A stretch of DNA of 64,000 nt, taken from assembly GCA_041678685.1 (NCBI GenBank), contig JBAYNV010000001.1, positions 1-64,000 of the forward strand, given 5' to 3'. Each line of letters begins with the position of its first letter. The stretch's first letter is position 1. Origin of the DNA: DUPQ01 sp041678685 (GTDB lineage: Bacteria > Bacillota > Clostridia > DUPQ01). The position numbers were made by a program, and so were the translations under genes. A model generated the notes under the pieces. The model was not told the DNA's origin. It ran no database searches and saw nothing but the letters and a program-made list of their open reading frames with translations. Positions 24,303 through 34,391 of the stretch are shown here, one piece after another.

Positions 24303-25820
24303 ATGCCAGATTCAATTAAGTCCATTTTTTCAAAAATCAAAACCTTTTGGAACGGTATAGAAAAAAAGCGTAGAAACAGTATAGTTTTCATGATAATACT
24401 GTTTGCCATAGGTATGTCGACGCTTCTTATACTGTTCACCCGTGTGACGTACACGGTCATGTATTCAGGACTTGATGTATATGAAGCCGGTGAAATATAT
24501 ACGAAACTTACCGAAATGGGAGCAGACGTCAAACTTAAAAATGATACGACGATACTCATTGATGAAACGCAGGAAGATCAGTACCGGATGGATATGGCAA
24601 CACAGGGCTATCCTAAGAGTGGTCTTTCATATGATATATATACGGATAACGTAAGCATGGGCATCTCGGAAAGTGAAAAACAGACATATATGCTGTTTCA
24701 GCTTCAGGACAGACTGCAGAACACGATCAATACACTTGATGGCGTCAACGATGCAATAGTGACGATCAGCAAACCCGACAGTACGCTTTTCGTTCTGGAA
24801 AGTAAGGAGAATCCTATTACAGCCGCTGTTGTTATCGATGTCACATCCGGATTTACTCTTTCATCAGCCAATGTGAAAGCCATAGAATACCTTGTAGCAA
24901 AGAGCATGTCAGGATTAGCAAGCGAAAACATAACGATCATTGACACAAAGATGAATATCCTGAACAGCAAATCTGACAGCGATATCGGTAACGCTTCAGA
25001 AAAATACGAGCTTCAAAGATCATTGGAATATGAGATAGAGCTGAAGATCGCTTCGATAATTGAACCTATTTACGGTTACGGTAATGTCAAAGTAGCCGCT
25101 AATATTAAAATGGATTACGATAAAGTGGCGGAGGAAGTGACCGAATTCTCCCCGGTTACAGACGATGAGGGCATAGTTTATTCGGTCACTGAGAAAAAAG
25201 AAACAATAACTGAAACCCAAAATGCTACAGCGGATGATGAGACAGACACTACATTAGGAAGCGAAGCTGTCTCTTCTGAAAATTCTACACAGTACTATGT
25301 AAATCAAAGCACAAAAACACTGGATTATGAACAAGGGATCATAGAAGCGATAACGCTTTCAATAGTGATAAACAGTATTGATATAAGCGATGATATGATA
25401 TCAGATATCAAGAAAATGGCGGCAAATGCAATAGGCGGTAATGAAGAGGATATAATCGTACAGGCAATGGAGTTTTCAGCATCAGCAGATATCGCAAATG
25501 CAATAACGGATGCGCTTGAAAGCGACTCAGACAAATCTTTCATATTTGACCCTGAACTAATCATACAGTCAGCAATGGTCCTATGCTTATTCATTCTTGG
25601 CGTTATGATAATAACCGTTTTCAAGAAAGGCTTTGTATTATCTAAAAAGCAGTTTGCCACGCAGAAACAGCCTGCAGATGATGTAGTTCTTCAGGAACTT
25701 GGCAACAGAAAAGATCCTGAAGAAAAATACCGTCAGGAAATCGATAAATATGTCGATAAGAATCCTGAAGGGGTCGCAGACCTTTTAAAAAAGTGGATCA
25801 ATGAGGAAAATCATGGATAA
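24303..25820 (+). CDS. fliF: Flagellar M-ring protein FliF
   Basis: A 505-residue MS-ring protein. Two transmembrane helices (about 30-48 and 421-441) flank the periplasm-side ring-building domains, including YTVMYSGLDVYEAGEIYTKL and a long acidic, threonine-rich insert near residues 300-330. The cytoplasmic C-terminal tail (NPEGVADLLKKWI) is the FliG-binding segment. It overlaps fliG by a few codons, a coupling found in most flagellar operons. Confidence 0.97.
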   Translation: MPDSIKSIFSKIKTFWNGIEKKRRNSIVFMIILFAIGMSTLLILFTRVTYTVMYSGLDVYEAGEIYTKLTEMGADVKLKNDTTILIDETQEDQYRMDMATQGYPKSGLSYDIYTDNVSMGISESEKQTYMLFQLQDRLQNTINTLDGVNDAIVTISKPDSTLFVLESKENPITAAVVIDVTSGFTLSSANVKAIEYLVAKSMSGLASENITIIDTKMNILNSKSDSDIGNASEKYELQRSLEYEIELKIASIIEPIYGYGNVKVAANIKMDYDKVAEEVTEFSPVTDDEGIVYSVTEKKETITETQNATADDETDTTLGSEAVSSENSTQYYVNQSTKTLDYEQGIIEAITLSIVINSIDISDDMISDIKKMAANAIGGNEEDIIVQAMEFSASADIANAITDALESDSDKSFIFDPELIIQSAMVLCLFILGVMIITVFKKGFVLSKKQFATQKQPADDVVLQELGNRKDPEEKYRQEIDKYVDKNPEGVADLLKKWINEENHG

Positions 25821-26835
25821 TGTGATAGGCCTAAGCAATAAAATATCAGGAAAGCAAAAAGCCGCATATCTGCTTATAATGTTAGGCAAAAATCAGGCAT
25901 CAAGGATCATGAAATTTTTCAATGAAACAGAGATCCGCACCATGGCTTTTGAAATAGTGAATCATAATACGATCGAAAAAGATGAAAGGATGACGATACT
26001 GCAGGACTTCTACAACTCCTGTCTCGCAAAAACATACATAGACAAAGGCGGGGTCGATTATGCCAAGGAAGTCCTGTACGAAACACTCGGGCCTCAGAAA
26101 TCCATGGAGCTTATATCAGACATGATGGATCTGGATAAATCAAAACCTTTTGACTTCATGAAGGATGTGGATCCTGTGGAAGTCTTTAATTTTATGCAGT
26201 ACGAATCCGATCAGACCATAGCTTTTATCCTTTCATATCTGAAAAACAGTCAGGCGGCAGCTATACTCTCAATGCTTCCAAAAGAAAGACAGGCTAATAT
26301 CTCCGTAAAAATCGCACTTATGGATAAGATCTCTCCAGATATAATAAAGGATATAGAAAAAGTCATGGGAGAGAAATTCACACATTCCGGGATGCAGACA
26401 TATACGAAAACCGAGGGTGTCGATATACTCGTCAACATATTGAATGCAGTAGACAGAAGCACTGAAAAACAGATATTTGACATGCTGGAAGAAGATAATG
26501 ACAGCCTTGCAGGCGAAGTCAAGAAAAGGATGTTCGTATTTGAAGATATCATCAACCTTGGCAATAAAGAAATACAGCGTTTCCTTGCCGAAGTCGACAC
26601 AAAAGACCTGTCCGTGGCGCTTAAAACAGCTACCAATGAACTGAAAGACCTTATATTAAGGAATTTATCCAAACGTGCAAAGCAAATGGTCACTGAAGAA
26701 ATGAATCTTTTAGGACCTGTCAGACTCAGCGAAGTCGAAAAAGCACAGCAGTCTCTGGTCAGTGTCATAAGGGCGCTGGATGAAAAGGGAGAGATACTTA
26801 TAAGAAAATCAGGCGATGATAAGATCATCGAATAA
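25813..26835 (+). CDS. fliG: Flagellar motor switch protein FliG
   Basis: A 340-residue C-ring protein that binds FliF, FliM and MotA and converts ion flow into torque. The N-terminal KISGKQKAAYLLIMLGKNQASRI binds FliF; the middle contains the EHPQ-like region; the C-terminal domain carries the charged helix TNELKDLILRNLSKRAKQMVTEEM. The ATG at 25813 is selected by TGAGGA five bases upstream, which starts the gene inside the fliF end. Confidence 0.97.
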   Translation: MDNVIGLSNKISGKQKAAYLLIMLGKNQASRIMKFFNETEIRTMAFEIVNHNTIEKDERMTILQDFYNSCLAKTYIDKGGVDYAKEVLYETLGPQKSMELISDMMDLDKSKPFDFMKDVDPVEVFNFMQYESDQTIAFILSYLKNSQAAAILSMLPKERQANISVKIALMDKISPDIIKDIEKVMGEKFTHSGMQTYTKTEGVDILVNILNAVDRSTEKQIFDMLEEDNDSLAGEVKKRMFVFEDIINLGNKEIQRFLAEVDTKDLSVALKTATNELKDLILRNLSKRAKQMVTEEMNLLGPVRLSEVEKAQQSLVSVIRALDEKGEILIRKSGDDKIIE

Positions 26836-26883
26836 CATTTCACTTAAAGTCAGAACACATTATTACCGATTATAAGGACAAGG

Positions 26884-27603
26884 ATGGTGAAAAGATTGAG
26901 TGATTTATATAAAAATTCCGATGTGGTGCTAATGAATGACAAATACTATATCAGCTTCACCGAAAGCCGTTCAGATACTATGAGCTTTGAGAAATATAAA
27001 TTGCACGATGCTGATGATCTGACAGGCTCGGAAATATCTGACGATATAATACGGGATGCAGAAAATGAAGCGGAAAAAATAACAGGCGAAGCAAAGATCC
27101 AGGCAGAGAACATATTGAATCAGGCTATGAAACAAAAAGAAGAGCAATTCAGTGACGGTTATGCCAAAGGTCTTGAAAAAGCTGAAAAAGAATATAGTGA
27201 AAAGTTCAGGATGCTGAGTGATGCTTTGATGGAATCATTAAAGGCAAAGAAAGAGATGATCGAAAATACCGAACAGCAGGTGCTTTTATTATCAGTAAAA
27301 ATCGCTGAAAAAATAATCCACGAAAAGATCCTTCTTTCCGAAAACAGCACCAAATCATTCTTTGAAAATTCTATCGAGGATATACTCAGAAATGACTTCA
27401 ACGTGATATGCGTCCGAATGAATAAATATAATATCGAAAATCTCTATCCTGATTGGGAAGTTGAGAAATTCATGCTTAATATCAAACATGACGCAAGGCT
27501 TGATAATGATTCCTGTATCGTAGAGACAGAGACAGGAGATATCGATATCAGCGTATTCACGCAACTTAGTGAAGTCTCCAGAAAATTGATCAGTATAGCA
27601 TAA
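26884..27603 (+). CDS. fliH: Flagellar assembly protein FliH
   Basis: A 239-residue regulator of the export ATPase. It shows a long heptad-rich middle (DAENEAEKITGEAKIQAENI, about 60-79), a GYAKGLEKAEKEY segment, and a V/E-type ATPase E-subunit-like C-terminus. FliH holds FliI at the export gate. Start ATG at 26884 has AAGGA upstream. It is followed after one base by fliI. Confidence 0.92.
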   Translation: MVKRLSDLYKNSDVVLMNDKYYISFTESRSDTMSFEKYKLHDADDLTGSEISDDIIRDAENEAEKITGEAKIQAENILNQAMKQKEEQFSDGYAKGLEKAEKEYSEKFRMLSDALMESLKAKKEMIENTEQQVLLLSVKIAEKIIHEKILLSENSTKSFFENSIEDILRNDFNVICVRMNKYNIENLYPDWEVEKFMLNIKHDARLDNDSCIVETETGDIDISVFTQLSEVSRKLISIA

Positions 27604-27604
27604 C

Positions 27605-28918
27605 ATGATGATCGATTTAAAAAAATACCTGGATAAATTAGAAGATATGAACTGTTACAGGACATATGGTGAGATCAAAAAAATCATAGGTTCCAGCATC
27701 GAAAGCAGCGGTCCGAGAGCTGAAATAGGTGAAATATGCAGGATAGTCAAAAAAAACAGCAGTCCGGATAGCTATATTTTAGCCGAAGTCGTAGGATTCA
27801 ATGATAAACGGATCCTTCTTATGCCATATGAAGATACAAAAGGGATCAATAATGGAGACAGGGTCTATGCTACCGGACAGCAGCTCCAGGTCAAAGTAAA
27901 CGAAAAACTTATAGGAAAAGTACTTGACGGTTTAGGCAGGCCTGTTGACGGCACTGATATAGGAGCATGCGAATTAAGAGATGCGTATGCCGATTCACCC
28001 AATCCTTTCACCAGGAAGAGGATATCGGAGCCCCTCCCTCTTGGGATCAAGGCCATCGATTCCCTGCTGACCTGCGGAAAAGGCCAAAGGCTTGGCATAT
28101 TTTCCGGTACAGGCGTAGGTAAAAGCACCCTTCTGGGTATGATAGCAAGGAATTCCTCTGCTGATATCAATGTCATAGCCCTGGTTGGGGAAAGAGGCAG
28201 AGAGGTAAATGATTTTATTGAAAAAGATCTGAATGAAGAAGGTTTAAAACGATCCATAGTAATAGTCGCTACGTCTGACCAGCCTGCGATCATACGCATC
28301 AAATGTGCATTGGTGGCCACAGCTATTGCCGAATATTTCCGGGACAGGAAGAAGAACGTTCTTCTTATGATGGATTCTCTCACGAGATTTGCGATGGCCC
28401 AGCGTGAAGTCGGATTAGCTGCAGGTGAACCGCCTGTGGCAAGAGGCTATACTCCGTCTGTTCTGTCTGTTCTGCCGCGTCTTCTGGAAAGAACCGGATA
28501 TAACGATGAATGCTGCATTACAGCTATATATACTGTTCTTGTTGAAGGAGATGAGATGAATGAACCCATCTCTGATACCGTAAGAGGTATATTGGACGGG
28601 CACATAATCTTATCAAGGGCAATAGCCGCTAAAAACCACTACCCTGCCATAGATATACTGAACAGTATAAGCAGGGTCATGCCTGATATCATAGACCAGA
28701 AGCACCTTCAATCTGCCATGCAGGTCAGAAATCTGCTTTCGACTTATGAGAATTACAGGGATCTGATATCGATTGGAGCATACAAGGAAGGCAGCAATAA
28801 GGAGATAGATAAAGCATTAAAAAACATAGATAACATCAATGGTTTTTTAAAACAGAATGTAAAAGATTCCGTACTGTATAAGGACACTCTTTCCACTCTG
28901 GAAAACCTTGTGATATAG
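27605..28918 (+). CDS. fliI: Flagellum-specific ATPase FliI
   Basis: The 437-residue type III export ATPase, related to the F1 beta subunit. Walker A is GIFSGTGVGKSTLLG (about 163-177), Walker B VLLMMDSLTRFAMAQREVGL (about 253), and the arginine-finger and PSVLSVLPRLLERTG segments follow. It hydrolyses ATP to help load flagellar export substrates. It sits between fliH and fliJ, its partners. Confidence 0.97.
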   Translation: MMIDLKKYLDKLEDMNCYRTYGEIKKIIGSSIESSGPRAEIGEICRIVKKNSSPDSYILAEVVGFNDKRILLMPYEDTKGINNGDRVYATGQQLQVKVNEKLIGKVLDGLGRPVDGTDIGACELRDAYADSPNPFTRKRISEPLPLGIKAIDSLLTCGKGQRLGIFSGTGVGKSTLLGMIARNSSADINVIALVGERGREVNDFIEKDLNEEGLKRSIVIVATSDQPAIIRIKCALVATAIAEYFRDRKKNVLLMMDSLTRFAMAQREVGLAAGEPPVARGYTPSVLSVLPRLLERTGYNDECCITAIYTVLVEGDEMNEPISDTVRGILDGHIILSRAIAAKNHYPAIDILNSISRVMPDIIDQKHLQSAMQVRNLLSTYENYRDLISIGAYKEGSNKEIDKALKNIDNINGFLKQNVKDSVLYKDTLSTLENLVI

Positions 28919-28928
28919 GGGGACTGTG

Positions 28929-29363
28929 ATGAAAGCATTTAAGTTCTCGTTGCAGTCGGTCCTGAATAATGCAAATAACCAAAAGGATGAATGCATCTTA
29001 AGGTTAAAGGAAGTGATGGCGCAGATCAGGAAGAACGAGGACGAAAAAAATGCGCATTCTGAAATGATAAGAGCATGCGAATCCAGCCTTGATTCTCATT
29101 GTGATGCGATAGGTTTCAGGCAGATAAAAATATATATTGAGGATCTTTCAGAAAAAATCGAATCGATAAACAAGGAATTGGAAAGACTGAATATATTAAG
29201 ATCACAAAGGCTCGAGGATCTGAAAAAAGCAAAAATCAAATGTTCAACATTTGAGAAGATAAGGGAAAAGAAGTACACGCAATACCTTGATGATATAAAA
29301 AAGTTTGAAGAAAAAGAAATCGAAGAGCTTGTAAACAATAACTATTTTACAAAGGCGGAATGA
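28929..29363 (+). CDS. fliJ: Flagellar export protein FliJ
   Basis: A 144-residue all-helical coiled-coil protein, beginning MKAFKFSLQSVLNNANNQKD, the usual FliJ start. FliJ acts as the stalk of the FliI hexamer and as a chaperone escort. GGGGGA lies 5 bases before the ATG at 28929; the longer GTG is excluded. Located directly after fliI. Confidence 0.92.
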   Translation: MKAFKFSLQSVLNNANNQKDECILRLKEVMAQIRKNEDEKNAHSEMIRACESSLDSHCDAIGFRQIKIYIEDLSEKIESINKELERLNILRSQRLEDLKKAKIKCSTFEKIREKKYTQYLDDIKKFEEKEIEELVNNNYFTKAE

Positions 29364-29367
29364 TAAG

Positions 29368-30144
29368 ATGAAAAAAACTGATCCACTGGCCGATAAAACA
29401 ATAAAAGAGAAAGAAGATCTGGAGGAAAAACCTTCAAAGAAGACCGGTTTGTCATCTTTATTCAAGAAGAAGCAAAAAACCGAGGATGATGGAACCGATG
29501 ATGTAACAGCAGCCCAGCCGGCAGACGAAGAGGATGAGTCAAAAAAGTCCGGTAAAAAGATAAAAATCCCGTTTAAACTCATTTTCATCATCCTGGGGAT
29601 ATCGGTAGCTGCTTCTGTTCTTGTGATATTCATCTTCGACTGGACAGGATGGAGAACTTCGTTAAGGGATGGTATCACGACAAAACTGCTTGGCAGAGAA
29701 AAGGAAATACTGATCGCCAGGCTTGAGTTTGAATATAAAATGAAATTAGAAACCGCAACAAAAGATATGCTGAATGAAGAAAGAGCAACATTAGTTTTAG
29801 AATACGAGGAACTTGAAGTAAAAAAGGTGGATTTCGAAACAAGAATGTCGCGCCTTGAAAGCTCGGAACTGCTGCTTGTACAGGACAGAGCGGACCTGGA
29901 GACAAGGGAAACTGAGCTTCTGGCAAATATCGAACAATTCGAAAATGGAGTTCTGGAGGTAACTGAACTTGGCAAGATTTACGAATCCATGGAACCTCAA
30001 AATGCAGCGAAAATATTAGGTTCGATGAGAGATGTGCAGCAGATAGTAAAAATATTAAAAACAATGAAAACTGATAGCATAGCAGCTATATTAGAACTGA
30101 TGGAAACACAGAAAGCAGCCGATATATTAAGTAAGCTTAATTAA
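29368..30144 (+). CDS. MotE/YlxF-type flagellar protein
   Basis: A 258-residue protein with a charged, lysine-rich cytoplasmic N-terminus, one transmembrane helix (about 69-92), a coiled coil (about 105-200) and a C-terminal MgtE_N-like helical repeat domain (YESMEPQNAAKILGSMRD and LELMETQKAADILSKLN). This architecture is that of MotE/YlxF, which in other bacteria chaperones the stator-associated protein MotC. It lies between fliJ and fliK as ylxF does in Bacillota. Confidence 0.85.
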   Translation: MKKTDPLADKTIKEKEDLEEKPSKKTGLSSLFKKKQKTEDDGTDDVTAAQPADEEDESKKSGKKIKIPFKLIFIILGISVAASVLVIFIFDWTGWRTSLRDGITTKLLGREKEILIARLEFEYKMKLETATKDMLNEERATLVLEYEELEVKKVDFETRMSRLESSELLLVQDRADLETRETELLANIEQFENGVLEVTELGKIYESMEPQNAAKILGSMRDVQQIVKILKTMKTDSIAAILELMETQKAADILSKLN

Positions 30145-30158
30145 AGGAAGACTGCGGT

Positions 30159-31667
30159 GTGTTGATAATATCAAATAGCGTACCAGATCTAGCCAAAACA
30201 GAAAACTGTATTCAATCTGCCCAAACCAATGGTCCGACAGGATCTTTTACACAGATCCTCGAACTGTGTAACACCCTTTTAACTGATATGAATGTTCAGG
30301 GTGCGGATATAGAAAACGGATCATCCGGTACTGAAGTGGAAGTTATCGTAAATACAGCTGATAAGGATGATGAACCTGTAACTGATCCCATAATAGACAT
30401 TCCATTGGGTCAGGATCTCGTGATCCCCTGTATAAATATGGAACTGACAGGATCGGCGTTACATGAAGAAAAGATTTTCAGAGCAGATCCCGACTTCAGA
30501 GCAGATCCCGATATTCAAGACAGCACAGTTAAAATCGATAATACTATAAGTTTGCCACATGAAATACCTCAAAAAATACCGGATATCAACACCGTTGATA
30601 CCGATCGATCCAGTGATGCGCAGGAGCCTTATGATCAGCCGGCACTATCCCCTGCCCAACCAGATGCCCTAAAAACCGATCCGGCTATAAGTGTTTTACT
30701 CAAAGAGCATCAAAACACCGTGATCACCGGTACATCTGATATCAGCCAGTCAAAGGATATGCAGATACTAAATGAACAGCCGGTACCTATGGCCATACTA
30801 TCTGATGATCAGGTAAAACCTGACCCGATCATAGCCGGACACCCGATCCCTGATAAGATCAGTGCGTTATCTGAAAAAACGGAACTGAATAATACTGATT
30901 CAAGAATAAATATTCCAAGATCCGAAGATATGCGAAAGATCCTAGTATCACCCAAACCTTTAGATACAGCATCAGGATCATCGGATAATGAAAATGTAAT
31001 ATATTATGATCAGCCAAAAAACAGTGAGATCATTCATGCGGATGCTGTTGTGAAGAATAAAGATGCAGTTACAGATAAAGATGAAAGGTCATATGATCCC
31101 AGATCAAAAGCAGCTTTCATAAACGAAACAGGTGAAGAAAAGCTGGTTTCTGCCGATAATATATTTAACAAAGGCGGAGCCGACAGGATGAATATTATTA
31201 AAGAAGATCCGAATCAAATAGAGAAAAATCAGCTTGTGAGCCAGATAGCCGATAAAATCGACTTTTCAGTCAGGGACGGTAAAAGCGTTATTGAAATAAG
31301 TCTTACACCCGATGATTTCGGTGCTATCGAAATAGAAACAGTTATAAGCGATAAAAGCATAAAGCTGGATATTTATACAGAAAAAAACAGTACAAACAAG
31401 CTCCTTTGCAGCAAAACCAGTGAATTGAATACGTTGCTTACGGAAAAAGGTTTCAAGGTCGAGCAGATCAATATATCAGATAAGATCACTGCTTCTGCCA
31501 ATTACATGAGCGGATCCGGACAGGAGTCCGGTTTTGCCAATAATAACTTCAATCAGTTTCAGCATAGCCGGTATATTTCCGTACTTAATGCACCGACCGA
31601 TACAGACAGCGAAAATGATCCTGTAATAGTCCCCTCAAATACCGGATCGATAAATATATATGTGTAA
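30159..31667 (+). CDS. fliK: Flagellar hook-length control protein FliK
   Basis: A 502-residue protein with a long, low-complexity N-terminal region and a conserved C-terminal domain (SLTPDDFGAIEIETVISDKS near residues 385-404, then LLTEKGFKVEQINIS). FliK measures the hook and switches export specificity through FlhB. The variable N-terminus contains a perfect small tandem duplication (FRADPD twice, near residue 107). Start is GTG with AAAGGAAG upstream. Between motE and flgD as usual. Confidence 0.9.
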   Translation: MLIISNSVPDLAKTENCIQSAQTNGPTGSFTQILELCNTLLTDMNVQGADIENGSSGTEVEVIVNTADKDDEPVTDPIIDIPLGQDLVIPCINMELTGSALHEEKIFRADPDFRADPDIQDSTVKIDNTISLPHEIPQKIPDINTVDTDRSSDAQEPYDQPALSPAQPDALKTDPAISVLLKEHQNTVITGTSDISQSKDMQILNEQPVPMAILSDDQVKPDPIIAGHPIPDKISALSEKTELNNTDSRINIPRSEDMRKILVSPKPLDTASGSSDNENVIYYDQPKNSEIIHADAVVKNKDAVTDKDERSYDPRSKAAFINETGEEKLVSADNIFNKGGADRMNIIKEDPNQIEKNQLVSQIADKIDFSVRDGKSVIEISLTPDDFGAIEIETVISDKSIKLDIYTEKNSTNKLLCSKTSELNTLLTEKGFKVEQINISDKITASANYMSGSGQESGFANNNFNQFQHSRYISVLNAPTDTDSENDPVIVPSNTGSINIYV

Positions 31668-31676
31668 GGAGAGAAA

Positions 31677-32075
31677 ATGAACATTATACCTATAGGGCAG
31701 ACCACTGAATATGTTAACAATGCAAAAGCTGAAGACGCCACTACAATGGATCAGGAAGACTTTCTTCAGATCCTGGTATCTCAGATGCAGAACCAGAATC
31801 CTATGGAACCGATGGATGATTTCGAATACATGAGCCAGATAACGCAATTTTCCATGCTTGACAGTGTTGACGGTATCTATTCGCAGATATCAGGACTGAA
31901 AGCCCTGGATTACATAGGCAAGAATGTCATCGGCTCATATATGAACGACAGCAGTACGACCACCCAATATATAGAGGGGCTTGTGCAGAGCATAACCATA
32001 CAGGATGATTCCGTGATACTGAACCTTGAGGATGGATCACTGTATATGGACAATGTTCTAAATGTGTATGAATAA
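31677..32075 (+). CDS. flgD: Flagellar hook assembly protein FlgD
   Basis: A 132-residue hook-cap protein of the short type. The family signature MDQEDFLQILVSQMQNQNPM (about 24-43) and MSQITQFSMLDSVDGI are present. The larger FlgD of other bacteria carries a C-terminal Ig/tudor hybrid domain that is mostly missing here; only a compact segment (SITIQDDSVILNLEDGS) remains, as in many Bacillota. Precedes flgE. Confidence 0.95.
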   Translation: MNIIPIGQTTEYVNNAKAEDATTMDQEDFLQILVSQMQNQNPMEPMDDFEYMSQITQFSMLDSVDGIYSQISGLKALDYIGKNVIGSYMNDSSTTTQYIEGLVQSITIQDDSVILNLEDGSLYMDNVLNVYE

Positions 32076-32127
32076 AGTAAATATTATTTGCATATAACAG
32101 ATAAGTGAGAAAACAGGAGGAAGAAAA

Positions 32128-33399
32128 ATGTTAAGATCGATGTATTCTGGAGTGTCAGGGCTGCTGTCCCATCAGAAGAAGATGGACATAATAGGCAACA
32201 ATATCGCTAACGTCAATACGACTGCTTTTAAGAGCAGCAATATCGTTTTTGAGGAAGTATTCAGCCAACTGGTCGCAAGCGCCGCCCAGCCCACTGAAGA
32301 TGGCAGAGGCGGTATAAATCCCCAGCAGATAGGACTTGGAGTTAGCATTGGTAATATAACCACGAACATGTCAAAAGGCAGCATCCAGACGACCGACAAT
32401 CCCAATGATCTGGCAATTGACGGTGAAGGCTTCTTTGTTGTAACTGACGGTTCAGGTATCTACTATACTAGAGCAGGAAGTTTCAATGTTGATAAAGACG
32501 GAAGTTTAGTCAATGGCAGCGGATACAAGGTCATGGGCTGGAACAAAAATCCCAGTACGGGCAATATAGACACAAGTAAACCTACTGAGGCCGTAGATTT
32601 TTCCAATCTGAAGATGCAGGCCAGGAGCACGACGAAAGTCAACCTGACAGGCAATCTGAGCAGCGAAACGCCTCAGTATGATTCTGAAAATGATGAAAAT
32701 GCTATCCTTCATAATCTGACTATATACGATTCATTAGGAGAATCGCATACACTGACTTTTAAATTTATGAAGAACGCAACCGCAAACGGATACTCATTCG
32801 CGCTTACCGAGAGCGATAGTACATTCGAGATCTCTGCAGGTTCCACAGGGGGCTCCGTTGGTTTCAATTCATCAGGCAAGCTTGATGCAACTGCCACCAC
32901 TGTACCTCAGGTCTCGCTGACATTTTCTAACGGAGCGGATAATATATCGTTTGCTGCAGGTTCAATAACGTTTGATCCTATAAGCTTCACGCAATACTCA
33001 AACAGCACTTCAGTAAAATCCTCACAGGATGGTTACAGCTCAGGAGAACTGGAAACACTGAGCATAAGCAGCGACGGGCAGATAATAGGACAGTTCACAA
33101 ACGGTCTTCAGGATCATGTTTCAACACTGGCTGTTTCATCTTTTATAAATACTAACGGTTTACAAAAAGTCGGAGGCAATATGTTCTGCACGACATGGAA
33201 TTCAGGAGATGCGGATGTAGGCACGGCAAACACAGGAGAACGCGGTTCTATTGCTACTTCCTCCCTTGAAATGTCCAATGTGGATCTTGCAACGGAATTT
33301 ACGGAAATGATAGTTACTCAAAGAGGATTCCAGGCAAACTCAAGGATCATATCCGTATCCGATGAATTGCTTGAAGAGCTCGTTAATCTGAAGAGATAA
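32128..33399 (+). CDS. flgE: Flagellar hook protein FlgE
   Basis: The 423-residue hook subunit. N-terminal MYSGVSGLLSHQKKMDIIGNNIANVNTTAFK-type rod/hook motif and C-terminal SNVDLATEFTEMIVTQRGFQ followed by SRIISVSDELLEELVNLKR are hallmarks; the middle is a serine/threonine-rich variable domain. AGGAGG precedes the ATG. Located after flgD, its cap protein. Confidence 0.97.
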   Translation: MLRSMYSGVSGLLSHQKKMDIIGNNIANVNTTAFKSSNIVFEEVFSQLVASAAQPTEDGRGGINPQQIGLGVSIGNITTNMSKGSIQTTDNPNDLAIDGEGFFVVTDGSGIYYTRAGSFNVDKDGSLVNGSGYKVMGWNKNPSTGNIDTSKPTEAVDFSNLKMQARSTTKVNLTGNLSSETPQYDSENDENAILHNLTIYDSLGESHTLTFKFMKNATANGYSFALTESDSTFEISAGSTGGSVGFNSSGKLDATATTVPQVSLTFSNGADNISFAAGSITFDPISFTQYSNSTSVKSSQDGYSSGELETLSISSDGQIIGQFTNGLQDHVSTLAVSSFINTNGLQKVGGNMFCTTWNSGDADVGTANTGERGSIATSSLEMSNVDLATEFTEMIVTQRGFQANSRIISVSDELLEELVNLKR

Positions 33400-33419
33400 T
33401 GGCAGGAAGGAGTAAACTT

Positions 33420-33617
33420 ATGATTTTACTTACACAGATAAATGACAAACCTATAATACTTAACTGTGATTTGATTTTACAGATCGAAGAAACTCCTCAT
33501 ACGGTCATAAAGATGGAAAATGGCGATAAATATCTGGTAAAAGAATCAGCTTTGCAGGTAGTGGAAAAGGTCATTAGTTTCAAGGCCGAAATACAGATAA
33601 GGGCACAGGTAGTATAA
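33420..33617 (+). CDS. flbD: Flagellar protein FlbD (SwrD)
   Basis: A 65-residue protein with the FlbD/SwrD pattern (MILLTQINDKPIILNCDLIL, then EETPHTVIKMENGDKYLVKES). In Bacillus, SwrD raises motor power by supporting stator function. The ATG at 33420 is selected by AAGGAG seven bases upstream; the longer frame overlaps flgE. It precedes motA, consistent with a stator role. Confidence 0.92.
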   Translation: MILLTQINDKPIILNCDLILQIEETPHTVIKMENGDKYLVKESALQVVEKVISFKAEIQIRAQVV

Positions 33618-34391
33618 ATGGCGATAATAGGTATAGCATTAGCGATATTCCTGGTACTTTACTCAATAATGCTCAATGGCAAATTGATCAGTTTCTATGA
33701 TCTTCCCTCTGTTTATATCGTTATAGGGGGAACCATCGGTGCTTTGCTATGCAATTACCCGCTCAAAAACCTACTGGCATGCGGAAAGGCATTCATTAAA
33801 GTCATTAAGTTCAAAGCTCCGGACAGGCAGGCTATACTTGATAAGATCATTGAACTTGCATATGCATCAAAAAAAGAGGGATTGCTTGCATTAGAAAAAT
33901 ATACGGAAGAAATGACTGATGAATTTCTAAAGAAAGGCGTGCTTCTGATAGTGGACGGGACTAAACCTGAAGATGCCCGAAATGCTCTGGAGAGCGACAT
34001 AGCGATTACAGAACAGCATGAAAAACTTGCTCAGGACATATTTAACCAGGCTTCAAAACTTGCACCTGCATTTGGAATGATAGGCACGCTGATAGGCCTT
34101 ATTAACATGTTAGGAAAACTTGATGATATAGGAACACTGGGTTCCAGTATGTCCATAGCCCTTGTAACGACCTTTTATGGATCCTGTGTTGCCAATATCG
34201 TATGCATCCCTGTTGCAGGCAGGCTCAAGTGTATAAGCGATATCGAAGTGGAGAACAAGACGATGATGCTGGAAGGGATAATGGCTATCCAGTCAGGCGA
34301 ATCTCCATACCTTATCAAAGAAAAACTCAGTTCTTATATAATAAAAACCGGAAAGGAGAGCAAAAAAGAAGATGAAGAGGAAAAGCCCTGA
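33618..34391 (+). CDS. motA: Flagellar stator protein MotA
   Basis: A 257-residue four-helix stator subunit, of the length typical of Clostridia (MotA/PomA). Helices lie at about 1-21, 30-50, 145-170 and 178-200; the APAFGMIGTLIGLINML segment and the cytoplasmic loop with conserved charged residues are clear. Works with MotB to conduct ions and push FliG. Start ATG overlaps the flbD stop region. Ion type cannot be judged from sequence here. Confidence 0.95.
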   Translation: MAIIGIALAIFLVLYSIMLNGKLISFYDLPSVYIVIGGTIGALLCNYPLKNLLACGKAFIKVIKFKAPDRQAILDKIIELAYASKKEGLLALEKYTEEMTDEFLKKGVLLIVDGTKPEDARNALESDIAITEQHEKLAQDIFNQASKLAPAFGMIGTLIGLINMLGKLDDIGTLGSSMSIALVTTFYGSCVANIVCIPVAGRLKCISDIEVENKTMMLEGIMAIQSGESPYLIKEKLSSYIIKTGKESKKEDEEEKP

